Assembly: GCA_032622095.1 (NCBI GenBank)
Contig: CP136061.1
Span: forward strand, 119,486,754-119,550,753
Source of the DNA: Siphonodentalium dalli
Taxonomy: Eukaryota > Mollusca > Scaphopoda > Gadilida > Siphonodentaliidae
Direction: 5' to 3'
DNA: 64,000 nucleotides
Shown piece by piece: positions 21,615 to 33,043 of the stretch. How positions within the stretch are numbered: the stretch's first letter is position 1; every line of letters starts with the position of its first letter. Both the position numbers and the translations under genes were made by a program. The notes below the pieces were generated by a model that was not told the origin of the DNA, did not search any database, and worked only from the letters and a program-made list of their open reading frames with translations.

Positions 21615-22375
21615 ATGAGTCGAAACCAGCTTGTATTAACTGAAAGTGCTCTTGGGAGCAACAAAGCTGTTGCACATGAAGAAATTAAAGATCGCATTGT
21701 CAAATTAAATGAAAACATGAATTCTAACTCCAGTCAAGTTAAAACTGAATTCAACAACATTCGCCAAGAGTTAGAAACTCAAAAATGAACTAACTGGTGA
21801 CTATAATGAACAGGAAGCAGCTGTGGGTAACCACGACGAACGACTTTCAGACGTTGAGAAAAAACTGTTACCCGAAATTAAAGAGCTTACAGCTGAAATT
21901 CAGGAAGTTATCGAACGGGGACATCTGAGCCAAATGTATGGCCGTAAATACATCTTATTAATTTACGGTGTGTCTGAAAACAAAAATAAAAACACTTATG
22001 AAGTCACCCATGATGTGATGATAAAGGACTTGAAAATTGAAGCTTCTACAGCTGACAGAATCTTAGACAGAATAGTTAATTGTCATCGACTACCAGTTTC
22101 ACATCCTCCTATCTCAGTTGACGCCAGAAATACCAAAGGCCATGTAGTCAAACAAGGACCAAATCCAATCATAATACACGTGGCTACAGATCGTGACAAG
22201 TAGTGCTAAACTCTGAAGTGAACCTTGAGCGAAATAAGAAAATAAGCATTCGGTCGGACTTACCTCCAGAATTAAAAAGAGAACGAGCCCAGTTAGCCAT
22301 AATTTCCTTTTCAATCAGGAAGAATGAACATAAGACTCGCATCAGAGTATCTGGATCGAGGGTCTTGTTGTAAGT
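21615..22375 (+). pseudogene. LINE 1 ORF1 (coiled coil + RRM-like), broken
   Basis: Starts MSRNQLVLTESALG at 21615 with a heptad-like, charged segment. A TGA at 21786-21788 interrupts it. The frame resumes and reads DVEKKLLPEIKELTAEIQEV, then a strand RKYILLIYGVSENK and NPIIIHVATDRDK, which is the order of an RRM-like ORF1 core. A second break at about 22200 is followed in another frame by ISIRSDLPPELKRERAQLA. ORF1 proteins of this type bind RNA as trimeric coiled-coil particles. This copy cannot make one product. Confidence 0.65.
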
Positions 22376-23719
22376 GCGTGATGCAAATGGAACGTGGGCT
22401 GAGTGTCATTAAGGAAACTAGCACAAAAAATGATCTTGTCAATAAATCAATAAATAATATGTTGATCATATTACATGTGATACTATATATCTAGTTGAAC
22501 ATTCTTATTTCTCAGCTATTTAACTTGATAGCTATTTTTTGTTTTGCAAAAGTATGATACCATGGCCTGCAGATAAAAGAGGTCAGTTTTCTGTTCGGAC
22601 CCAACTGAATCTTTGTTTTTGTTTTATCTAAAAGGAACAGGAAAGAAGAGACAGAAACAAATCTGTTTTCTAGCTTCTAGCCAGAAAGAAAAAACAACAG
22701 ATTTTTTTTTAAAGAAAAGAGGTTTTTTTTTTCGTGTTTTGCCTGTTTGTTTCTTTTTTATGTCTCTTCTTTTTGTTCCTCAACTTCAATTTTGTTTACC
22801 GATTGCCATATCATTGGTATCAGTATTATGGTATATAATCAGGGACTGGTTCTTGACAGTAAAAATGGTGTCATTGTGCATCAGCAGATTGGCTACAAAA
22901 CCTTAAAAACGACTAACCCTCCATATGGATATTTTTCTATCCCATCAATGTTAAGGTGGATTTTATCGAAAGCCCTGTGTGTTCATATCTTATTTCCTTA
23001 ACTTTAAACGTTTTACGGCTGTCATATATTTGGATTTAGATTATAGAACGAGTTGAAAAATGAAGTATTTATTTAAACTATAAGGAATTTATGTGTACTA
23101 GGTTGAGAGGACAGATGAACTAGTTGTGACTCAATTTGCAAGCTTGTTAAGCCAGGATATCCAAAGTATTATTACCGTAACATGATAAAACAAAACCTTC
23201 AGAATTACTATGCTGCCACCAACTGTAGACTTTCTCCGAGAGAACTACTGAGTAAATGTATCTTTACATATCATATAACAAATAACTCAAACTTAATTAT
23301 CCCTCTAATCTCGGTACATTATTTTCCTTTTCTGGCAAATATCCAACATTCAACTAGTTTGGGTCACAGCCCTTCAAGTCCCCTAACCAGTCCCCCAATA
23401 TTTATTCCGTTTGTCTAATCTATGTAATGTGAATCACATTAATTTATACTTATTTACATGTCCAAAATTAGGACTCTAATTTTAGTTTTGTTGGTTACCT
23501 GTTGTAAACTAATGACATGTGAGATCTATATTCTAATAATAATCTTCAAATCCTGTTTCCATAATTCTGCAAATTTCATAATAATTCTTCACACTAAGTA
23601 TATCAAAATGATGGTTTATGAGTATATCTTAATTGATAATGGCTGAGACAAATACAATAAGTTTTGTGACTAGAGTAGGGTACTGATTATAACCTGAAAA
23701 AATTATCTGGCCCCGATGC
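22376..23719. other. LINE 1 spacer, no supported gene
   Basis: Between ORF1 and the endonuclease. It includes a T/A-rich low-complexity part (22600-22760). A small frame at 22786-23000 has no recognisable motifs. Confidence 0.45.
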
Positions 23720-24985
23720 TTTAGATATAAGTGAACATATCGATAAAACTATTTTACAAATACCTGATTGCCAATACTTTACACCGGAAAACGTGAAAGG
23801 ATAACATCGACTTTCGATGACTGCCTGTCGGCATTTCATTTGAATTTTCAAAATCTCAATTCTCACTGGGATGACTTTAACACAATATTGTATGAATTAC
23901 AGAATGATTGGTCTCACTGAACATTTTAGGACACCAGATATTATTGATTTTCCTTTAAATGGGTATCATCCCTTGATTAAGATATGTCGCCCCGATGGAG
24001 ATGAGAGCCATGGGGTGTGGGCATTTACATTCGGAATGACTTATCTTATAACATTCGAGAAGATTTTTCGACATTCATTCTGCATGTCTTTGAATCATTA
24101 TTTGTTGAAGTACTTACTAACAAAAATAAAAATATTGTCGGAACTATCTACAGACCCAATACAGCACCAAAGGCCGACCTGGACAAATTCAACAATATTA
24201 TGAATGAAAAAATGGTACAGTTTAACAGAGAACATAAGAAAGCAATTATAATGGGTGATTTCAATATTGACTTACTTAAGTATGGTAGACATGATAAAAC
24301 CAATAATTTCTAAACCATTTCTTCGCTTCTAGTTTTCTATCAGCAATAATGAAACCAACCAGGGTGACTGATTACACTGCAACTCTAATTGATCAAATTC
24401 AAATTAATGACACTACTACTCATTATGAAACAGGCATAATACTAACTGTCTTAGCTGACCACTTTGGTACTTTTCTATGCTAAAAGTGCGAACCAAAAAA
24501 ATATTGTGAAAAGAGACCTAATATTCAATACCAGCATATATATATATAATGACGAAAACATATCCTGTTTTAAACGATTGTTGGTATCTGCTAATTGTAA
24601 TAATGTTGCCCCCATGAATCCCACAGATCATTCATGGAAATTTATTTGAATGCCTTTGAAAAGGCTTTTCCCATTGATGAAATCAAAAGGAAACAGAAAC
24701 CATGTATTACTAAAGGACTAATTAAATCCTCTGAACGCAAAGCTAAACTCTTCCATAAAAGGCTTCGGGACCCATATGTAGTGAACATTACAGAATTACA
24801 TTAAAGCATTTTGTAAAGAAATAAAATAAAACGAGTAAGTAACATTGTACACTATAAGCATATGATAAATGAATATAAATATGACAAGAAAAATACATGG
24901 AAACACATTGGTGACATAATTCAACAGAGATCTAAAAGATGGAATATCCTATGTAATTTAATATTGAAGATGTTGACAGGACAGA
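23720..24985 (+). pseudogene. LINE 1 endonuclease domain and linker, broken
   Basis: Fragments in different frames read as an APE-type endonuclease. Visible pieces are DFPLNGYHPL (a typical strand), GIYIRNDLSYNIRED, VGTIYRPNT (with a frame slip) and IIMGDFNIDLLKYG, which carries the metal-site GDFN motif. A THYETGIILT-like segment and a DHF follow. The linker (24630-24985) has KPCITKGLIKS and KRLRD-type motifs. Stops at 24311 and several frame slips make it inactive. Confidence 0.68.
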
Positions 24986-24987
24986 TA

Positions 24988-27184
24988 TAGTCTGGTCGAT
25001 AAAAGGTTTGACCTAGAAAAAATTTGGACTAAGTTGGTTTTTATTTCATTTTGAAGAGGAATATTTCCTCTACAACATATCCAAAATCCGCTAAAATCCG
25101 CTTTGAGCAAACTTTTTTACAGAGATTTTTAAAAATGCTCATTTTTCGACCTTGCGAAGTACGTTTTTCTACAATATCCCTGATCGGCGACACCAGAACG
25201 CATTAATCCTCCATCCGATATATACCAGTTTGTGTAAAAGAGTATAGGGGGCGAATAGAGTGACAAGGACAGAAAACAATGCAATCGCGGCGATGAAATG
25301 GCTGTCAAAATGGCCGCAACTACAATCCATACTACGATGAAAGCAACATATTGGATAACCCCCTATAAGCGAAATTACACATTTGTAATTTACAAGAATG
25401 TTGTTATATATCTTTAATGGTACACATATAATTAAAACAGATCTATCAGAATGATTTATCGATCACTGCTACGCACGTTAACCCAATGATTTACGTTCGG
25501 GTTTTCTTATTAGAATACATCCAACAGTCGTACCAAAAACAGTTATTTCAGGCATGCAACACACGAAGTAATATTTCGTCACACAGTGCGTGGTAGTTTC
25601 CTTTTGGAATGATGATTAATTATTGAATGTAAAGCAGAAACTGAAGTACCCACCCTATCTGTGTAAATACTAGTTATATTTCCAGAATTTTCAACACTCT
25701 CCGTGACAATAAACCATACACGTATGTCGTAATGCTGATTATACTGTCAAGAAACACTTATCTCTTCAACAGAATAATACCCTATCTCACTAGATCGAAG
25801 AGACTGTACATCGTACATTTTATTTAGTACTAATTTTCATGGTGCTCCCAAACCGGTTTCTTAGTAGACAATTATGTTCAAATTACTTCAATCGGCACTT
25901 TACACCATGAATATGTACCACGCAATACACACTATTAGTTGTCAGTATCTTGTTGTTTGAAATTATGTTACCATTACCACCCACATACTTGCGCTAAATT
26001 TCAGGTCATCGGCGTTTACAGTTATTAGTTCTGCGTTTACCATTCACTCAATGTTGATATTTATGGTTTTGTATGCAGCAGATATGTGTAACATTAGGGA
26101 GAATGGGTACACGCGGCGATGCGGTTGCAGAAAAGGTCGTACGTTTTGAGTATATGTGGCCTTAGTGCATTTAAGTGCACATAATTTCCAGGTATAAAGA
26201 CAGTCTCTGCCATAGAGTATGTAGGCAAATTGGGTTATGTTGAGATTTTATTGAAGATAGTCTATTGTAATCCTTTCTATTTTGATAAATTGCGTTCATG
26301 GTATACCACCATGTATTTGTGTGATAAAAGTGAAATATTCGTGTTTAATCACTTGACCGGAGGCAACTATGACTACTATTTTAAGACACGGACAATAGTA
26401 TCTACACATTTTACCTAGTACCATATGAATAGCTCTCATACTGTTCTATAGTCGTGAATTTTGACAGACTGTGTGTTGTAGATTCAAAAATAAATGATTA
26501 TCGGTCACATACGTGAGACTGTTTTCATTACATATATTTCTGCTTCTATAAAAGGTCACACAATGAGTACATCCCTATTAGATCACATTTAACTGTATTA
26601 ATACACATATATTACACGATTCAAGATAAAAAGTACAGATAAAACTGCGTTATTCTTCTATTTCTTGGCGGCCAAAAAGTCCACATTCAATCGTTGTATG
26701 AGACCTGGCTTTCGGTTGCTCTCTCGCGAGATACACTAGAGATAATTCTTACATACTATTATTAATAGCTCCACTTATACTCTGAAATAATTGTTCCTCG
26801 TATAATTCGACGGCCTGTTCGTTCTTGTATAACCAGCTATTCACTTTTCCGCAAATTGTAAATTTCATTCGATTTTGTCCATTTTGGCGGCCATTTTGGA
26901 CAGACATTCTACCGATATGGTTTACGACTAAGGATTGGTTGTGTGAATTTTATTTTATTACTAATTTGGTATTTGTTGGCGCACCTACTACCGAAATTCA
27001 GGATTTTTCAATACCAATTGCCATCATGGACGCCATCTTGTATTACAGAAAATGCTCAAAGCGGATTTTAGCGGATTTTGGATATGTTATAGAGGATATA
27101 TTCCTCTTCAAAATGGAATAGAAACCAACTTAGTCCAAATTTTTTCTAGGTTGACCCTAAAATTTTAGTTTATCGACCAGACTA
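24988..27184. mobile_element. 2.2 kb TIR element inserted in LINE 1, ATA target duplication
   Basis: The ends are inverted copies: TAGTCTGGTCGATAAAAGG at 24988 and the complement ending TTTATCGACCAGACTA at 27184. The similarity extends ~115 bases inward, including AATCCGCTTTGAGC. ATA flanks both ends (24985-24987, 27185-27187), and the LINE resumes at once on the right with a frame reading QEAAEAFSEYLSTIG. No transposase frame was found inside, so it is non-autonomous. Three-base duplications occur in several superfamilies (PIF/Harbinger, CACTA). The TIR does not decide between them by eye. Confidence 0.8.
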
Positions 27185-28320
27185 ATAGGCAAGAAGCTGC
27201 TGAAGCATTTAGTGAATACTTGTCCACCATTGGTACCATGGAATCTGAAAAAAATACAACAAATGGGTGAACATTTTTACTCTTTTTTTTAACCTACACC
27301 CTGTAGAAAAACACTATTTTTCCACCCTACCAACTCTGAAGAAATCGAAAAAGTAATTTCTTCTAATAAAGTGAAACACAGTACTGATAGTGATGGCTTT
27401 ACATCATCACTGATGAAAATGGTCATCAGTGAAATTTCACAACCTCTTTGTCATATCTTTAATCTTTCTATGGAAACAGGAATTATTCCAGACGACACGA
27501 AGACAGCACGTGTAATCCCTATGTTTAAATCAGGGGATCCGAAACTATCAATAAACTATCGCCCTATTATTATACTTCCCACTTTTTCAAAAATCTTAGA
27601 AAAAACTGTTTGTCGAAGACTAAAAGAGTTTCTCAACAATTATGACTCACACATTATCATGATCAATATGGCTTTCGAAAAGAGCATTAAACAATTCACC
27701 CAATTCTGAGGTTACTCAATGATGCGGGCCCAAGTAATGATAGAAAAAACAAGGAGTGTTCATTATTAGCATTTATTGATTTCTCTAAAGCTTTTGAAAC
27801 AATTAACCATGATATTGTATTAAGAAAACTTGAAACGTATGGAATAAGAGGCAGAGCTAATGCATGGTTTAAAAACTTCTTGACCATTAGATTTCAATAT
27901 GTGGATCTAGAAGGCACAATTGCATCCAAACTTCCCATTACATGTGGAGTCCCTCGTGGATCTGTTGTCGGTCCAATTTTATTCTTAATTTGTGTCAATG
28001 ATATGTATAAATCTCGGAAAATTAAGATAATGGTGTTGTGCAAACAAACGGTCATTGAGCACCAAAAAAACTAAATACATGATACCGAAAAAGGCCAGTA
28101 TGTAGTTGGTAATCGTAGATTGACTATTAATGGTCAGCTAATAGAAAGAATTGGAACAGATTGTCAAGAGAAATATTTCAAATTCCTTGGTGTACACATA
28201 GATGAACATTTAACATTTGAGTACTATATGAAACTGTCTGTGTAAAACTTTCCAACTCCTTGTATGATATAAATCGAGCATAAAGCTTCCTTCCTTATGA
28301 TTGTCTTTGACTGTTGTACT
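27183..28320 (+). pseudogene. LINE 1 reverse transcriptase domain, with motif C deleted
   Basis: Frames at 27290-27709 and 27747-28074 read as fingers and palm: TARVIPMFKSGDPK and NYRP, then FIDFSKAFETINHD (motif A), GVPRGSVVGPILFL (motif B) and NDMYKS. The YADD catalytic motif C that should follow is missing. The sequence jumps to a KYMIPKKASM-like thumb region and FLGVHIDEHLTFEYY. A frame break at about 27705 removes part of the FGFR-type segment. It is catalytically dead. Confidence 0.75.
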
Positions 28321-28690
28321 TTACTTTACTACATTCCCGTATCCTCTATGGAATAGATATGGGGAAATTCCAATACACAAAACCAGGTGGTAGTTCTACA
28401 GAAAAAGCTTTTCGCGCAATCAACAGAAAATGTTACAATAGCCAATACTGAACCTCTATTTAAAATTAATAATTTCTTTCTTGAAACTACAAGATGTGTA
28501 CAATGCCTTTTTATGCACGATTGGACCTGTGTCAACCAACCCAAGCCATTCAATAACGACTTTTAGTATATATAAAAACCCCAATATGAATACAAGGTCA
28601 TCAGGTAGAATGAAAGAAGCAAATGTACGCATAAAATTCACAGAAAACCTTCCTTTCCACGACTTTCCAAAAACAGGGAACAATCTTTAG
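28320..28690 (+). pseudogene. LINE 1 ORF2 C-terminal region
   Basis: Contains KLQDVYNAFLCT and MNTRSSGRMKEANVRIKFTE in one frame. The NTRSSG block is common at the C-terminus of CR1/RTE-like ORF2 proteins. The preceding NRKCYN segment is in another frame. It ends with a stop at 28688. Confidence 0.6.
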
Positions 28691-28715
28691 AAAACGACTA
28701 AATGTATTCAACCAT

Positions 28716-29451
28716 TTCTGTTTGTCTGTTTGTTTGTCTGTTAGCTATGGCCGGGAAAACTTCCAGACGGATTTTGACGAAATTTGATACCTAGGGTTAC
28801 TTTTGTCCAGGGAGTGTTTTGGACGGGTCAAATCGTGACTCCGACCCGACATTGACCTTCAAAATGATCAATTCAAGGTCAAATCCGTTAAAACCGGATG
28901 GATTTCGACGGGTACTTTTGTCGGGTACTTTTGTCCGGGCAGTGTTTTGGACGGGTCAAATCGTGACCCCACCTGACCTTGTATCCAACAAAAGTACCGG
29001 TCGAAATGCGTTAGATTTTACCCGATTTGACCTTGAATTACCATTTTGAAGGTCAAGGTCAGGTTGGGTAACGATTTGAACCGTCCAAAACACTCGTCGG
29101 ACAAAAGTAACCCTATGTGTCAAATGTTGTCGAAATCCCGTCAAAATTCGCGATTTGACCTTGAATTGACAATTATAAAGGTCAAGGTCAGGTCGGGGTC
29201 ACGATTTGACCCGTCCAAAAAACTCCCCGGACAAAAGTATCTGTATGTATCAAATTTCGTCGAAATCCGTCCCGTTTTACCCGATTTGACCTTGAATTGA
29301 CCCTTTTGAAGTCAAGGTCAGGTCGGAGTCACGATTTGACCCGTCCAAAACACTCCCTGGACAAAAGTAACCCTAGGTATCAAATTTCGTCAAAATCCGT
29401 CTGGAAGTTTTCCCGGCCATAGCTAACAGACAAACAAACAGACAAACAGAA
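28716..29451. repeat. Inverted multi-unit element with CAGACAAACAGA ends
   Basis: Left end TTCTGTTTGTCTGTTTG, right end its complement ending CAAACAGACAAACAGAA. Between them, ~125-bp units carry ACTTTTGTCCGGG, GTGTTTTGGACGGGTCAAAT and TTGACCTT. Two units run forward (from 28750, 28900) and three reversed (about 29040, 29170, 29290). The terminal units pair for over 120 bases. The whole could form a long stem with internal options. Overlapping frames here are repeat artefacts. Confidence 0.8.
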
Positions 29452-29501
29452 GTCCCAAAATATTTATTAGAATAGGTTCGCGGTTCGGGAACCGCGTTCG
29501 C

Positions 29502-29502
<1 letters not shown>

Positions 29503-29542
<40 letters not shown>

Positions 29543-29590
29543 GGTGTGTATGGGTGAGGGAGGGTGTGTGTGTGTGTGTGTATGTTACAG
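29503..29590. repeat. (TA)n/(TG)n microsatellite
   Basis: About 16 TA units followed by GTGTG-rich sequence. Confidence 0.95.
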
Positions 29591-29597
29591 TCAGATT

Positions 29598-29735
29598 GTG
29601 AAACCACCCATTTCGTGAAATGACTTACATTTTCATTCATTTCGTGAAACCACTGTGATGGCCAGTCACTTCATGAAATGACTGAAATTTTCAGCCATTT
29701 CGTGAAAAGACTGACATTAGAAATGACTGAATACA
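29598..29735 (+). repeat. ~38-bp minisatellite CATTTCGTGAAATGACTG
   Basis: Four imperfect units around TTTCGTGAAA, itself a near palindrome, alternating with ACTGACATT or ACTGAAATT segments. Confidence 0.8.
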
Positions 29736-29859
29736 TTTTTTGGTTCGGGGGACTTCAATTGAGAGCATAAATAATGATTTAATTTGTATTCATAATAATA
29801 AATCAGAAATGTAATAGAAACATAAAATATACATTGAAATAGTTTAAAATGATTAGAGT

Positions 29860-30093
29860 CACTTGTTCGAGCAGCTCAAACTGTTGTGGCGCTTCTTGAT
29901 AACATTATGACTCAGTATTGCGGAACGAATAACCTGTCAACTTGTTTTAAAAAATAAACTAGCATGTGCTCGTAACAGTCTAAAATGCTATGTTTTGTGT
30001 CAGTTCCTCGTATATTATGTGTGTTGTGCGTTTACGCTCGCCTCGGTCATTTTGAATGGGTGGCTCTCGAAACCACGTGAGTCCCCGCCATGA
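29860..30093 (+). repeat. Dispersed repeat B, fragment
   Basis: Shares AGCATGTGCTCGTAACAG, CATTTTGAATGGGTGG and the terminal CTCGAAACCACGTGAGTCCC with copies at 53600 and 54400-54545. Confidence 0.6.
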
Positions 30094-30215
30094 AATATCA
30101 CTAATATGGTATTAATCTATACTATCACTAATATGGTATTAATCTATACTATCACTAGTATGGTATTAATCTATACTATCACTAGTATGGTATTAATCTA
30201 CATGTATACTATCAC
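30092..30215 (+). repeat. 27-bp tandem repeat, ~4.5 units
   Basis: Units of ATCACTAATATGGTATTAAT plus CTATACT, with later units reading ACTAGTATGG. It starts at the end of the repeat B fragment. Confidence 0.92.
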
Positions 30216-31378
30216 TTATATGAGGTCCTTGGAAATTCCTGGGAAAAGTCTTGAAATTGATCATGATTAAAGTTTATGAACCCTGTACACACAGGTTCCG
30301 TTATAGTTGGAGGCTCAGATCGTTGCGATCGATTCTGTTCCCAACGCACTTGTAATATCTAGTACATATATTAAATTGTTCCACTGGTATAGATACCCAT
30401 TATTCAGAATTTCAGACGTGTTTATATTTAAGTCCGACCTGTCATATGGTAATAAGCCTGAACTTGAAGAATGGTTCACACGTTTTTGATGCTTTGTGAT
30501 AATTTTATAGAGTTGTCACACATGTATCATATTTAAATTGGGAAATGTAGTATTTCCATCCAATTATTGTTACCAGAGGATCCAGATGTACGATCCATGT
30601 TGGACGTAGAAATATTTAACCTTATAACTCGGTTGTGAATCATCAAATTTGATTGTGCTTTGGTGATAGCCCAGTGTGTGGAAAAGAATGCCCACTTACT
30701 GTTTGGGTTTGTTCATTCATTCTAATGGAGTTACGGCGCTCATCAGACTTCCAAATCGCCACTCAGTACAGACATTGTGCAATATAAGTCCAGTATCAAT
30801 GACCAGACTTAATTAAATGCTAGGATTACTAATAGACCACAACAATGGAACGATGCGAATATTGAATGGGCTTCGTCCATAGTCTAGATAGTTGTCAGAT
30901 ATATTGGCCGTTATTGTTACTTAAGTTACATCATTTCGATTTGAATAACTTTTGTTATAGCGCTCATTCGATGGGTTTCGTCGATTGATTTTCACCAGAG
31001 TAATGGAGCTTCTTGAACTTAGAAACAACACATTTTTCCTGCATACAAACCTTTATCATTGCCCACGCTCTGAGCTTAGCGTCGGGTGGGAGCATAATTT
31101 ACTATACGCATGGTGATCAGTGATGCACCTGATAGTTTTTACTTGATGCCTATGATCTAAACCGCCACGGTACTTTGAGCTTGGTCAATTGTGACTATAC
31201 ATGTGCGTTATATGAAGACAAATCAGAGACAAGACCGAAAGACACCGTAAGACCTCGAGCATATTGTTTGGATATTGGATTATAACTACACTGATATATA
31301 GGGTTCATTTAACCTAAAAAAAAAATAGGTCCGTCCAAGTTAGACGGAGAGATAAGATAGGTCTAAATACCATTACTC
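30216..31378. other. Intergenic, and possibly LINE 2 5' UTR
   Basis: No gene seen. The part from about 31300 (A9 tract, then AGATAGGTCTAAATACC) may belong to the LINE that starts at 31379. Confidence 0.45.
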
Positions 31379-32056
31379 ATGGGAGATAGTATTGAACAAT
31401 ACCGGGCGTCGATTGGCTGTTTTAATCTGGCTCGTTTCAATGGTATACATTCCCTGATAATTAAATCTGTTAATTTGTCAATAACTTTACCCATCAGGTT
31501 TAAGACTATAATATTCATACCTGTTTTAGCATGTCTTTTGATTTTATGTGGAGACATTCACCAGAACCCCGGACCGACTTGTACATCCTTACAAGATGAA
31601 AAATATCTGTCAATCTTTCATTATAACATTAGGAGTATACGAAACAAACTAAATTCAGTTATAGATTATATCAATGAATATGATGTCCTATGCTTTACTG
31701 AACCACACCTAGACAGCTCTTATTCTTCCACTAATATTTATCTTCCAAATTATACTGGTCCCATTAGAAATGATTTTTCTAGCCATGGTGGAGGAATTGC
31801 GGTTTATTTTGCTAACCACCTTGCCTTTCTACGCATCAACTTTTATGAATTTGACTCCACTGTCATCTGGTTTAAACTGTTCTCAAAAGGCTCAAATTAT
31901 TTATTATGCATCTCCTACCGCTCCCAACAAATTTGTGACCCGCAGTATTGGGACCTCCTTGGTTTGTCTATTGCCACTGCTCTTGATGAGAATTTTCCAT
32001 TGATAATTTTAGGTGACTTAAATTCTGATGCTCTAGATCCCTCATCAAAAAGTTAA
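31379..32056 (+). pseudogene. LINE 2 ORF2: 2A-like N-terminus and APE-type endonuclease
   Basis: 225 residues from ATG 31379. Residues 43-57 are hydrophobic (TIIFIPVLACLLILC), directly followed by GDIHQNPGP at 58-66. This is the D-x-x-x-N-P-G-P signature of 2A-like ribosome-skipping peptides known in several invertebrate LINEs. The endonuclease follows: IFHYNIRSIRNK (79-90, containing the metal-site asparagine), LCFTEPHLDSS, HGGGIAVYF and LIILGDLNSDA. A frameshift at about 32050 ends this piece. The following segment (NLINLPTRVSST, TLLDHIFV) is in another frame, then the first frame resumes at 32183. Confidence 0.8.
31550..31576 (+). promoter_or_regulatory. 2A-like ribosome-skipping motif in LINE 2
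   Basis: The codons for GDIHQNPGP. In tested 2A peptides the bond between the final G and P is not formed, releasing an upstream peptide, and the hydrophobic segment before it contributes. The first position of the usual D-x-E is conserved, but E is replaced by H, which is common in LINE-borne versions. Whether this copy is active is unknown. Confidence 0.7.
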
Positions 32057-32182
32057 AGAAATTACCGGTGCTTACCATCTCCGAAATCTAATAAATCTCC
32101 CAACACGAGTATCTAGCACAACACAAACACTTCTTGACCACATCTTTGTGAGCTACGAAATGTTTCCTATTATTCAGATGTA

Positions 32183-33043
32183 ATGGACCTTATTGTCTCG
32201 GATCACCTATCAGTTGTTGCCTACATTGCCTATGACTATAGAAAGCAGGGATCATTTTATCGTACAATTTGGAATTATAAGTTAGCTAATTTTCATGGTT
32301 CAAAACAAATGATAAGACATTTTGAGTGGGCTGTCCTATTTAATTCAATTTCTGACCTAAATGAAGTAGTACTTACATTTACGGATACATTTCTGAAAAT
32401 AATGAAAGATAATATACCAACGAAAGAAGTACTCATTCGTACCAATGATAAACCATGGTTTAATTCAGAGATTAGAAGAGCTATTAGAATTACGGACCGT
32501 TTTCGGAAGAAAGCATTAAGCACATGCAGAGTTCATGATTGGCAGAAATATCGAAAAGCCCGTAACTCAGTAAACAATGCAAAGAAATATGCTAAGTCAA
32601 AATTTAATGAACAACTTCAAGATTCAATGAAATTGAACAAATCTTCAAAATTCTTTTGGCATATTATCAAAGACCTGTTAGGAAAATCCTCCAGAAATTA
32701 AATTCCACCACTGAAGGATAAAGATGGGAGGTTAATTTTCAGTGATGTAGAAAAGGCTATTCTCCTCAATGATTCTTTTATCTCAAATTCGATCTTAGAT
32801 GATCGAGACTGTATGCTTCCTGAATTCACTAATAAGTGTGAAACAAAAATTTCTAATATAGATATTACCACTGAAGACATTATCAGTGCAATTAAAGGTA
32901 TGAAACCGAATAAGGCACATGGCCATGATAACATCTCGGTTAAAATGATACAAGGCACAGCTGAAGATATAGCTTTGCCTCGTTCAATTATATTTAAAAA
33001 GTCACTTGAAATAAATAAGTTCCCCAAGTTTTTGGAAACGAGC
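32183..33043 (+). pseudogene. LINE 2 ORF2: end of endonuclease and linker to RT
   Basis: Frame with VSDHLSVVAY (the catalytic SDH motif of the endonuclease), a basic linker with KPWFNSEIRRAIR and KYRKARNSVNNAKK, and FFWHIIKDLLG. A TAA at 32699-32701 interrupts it. The same frame continues with DITTEDIISAIKGMKPNKAHGHDNI (first 20 residues readable, the KA.GHD.I motif before the RT). A frameshift at about 33035 precedes the RT fingers. Confidence 0.78.

Larger units (their letters stand above)
21615..28690 (+). mobile_element. Degenerate LINE 1 (ORF1 + endonuclease/RT), split by an insertion
   Basis: ORF1 (21615-22375), endonuclease (about 23720-24480), linker (24480-24985), reverse transcriptase (27183-28240) and ORF2 C-terminus (28320-28690) occur in the canonical order in one orientation. 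A TIR element (24988-27184) sits between the linker and the RT. Many stops and frameshifts show that it is inactive. Without the insertion it is ~4.9 kb. The motif style (FIDFSKAF, GVPRGS, NTRSSG near the end) fits the CR1/Jockey superfamily. The exact clade was not resolved. Confidence 0.72.

Noticed and set aside
28819-29300. Frames reading DLELPF- and RFDL-type repeats
   Set aside because: They are repeat units of the inverted multi-unit element read in several frames and strands.
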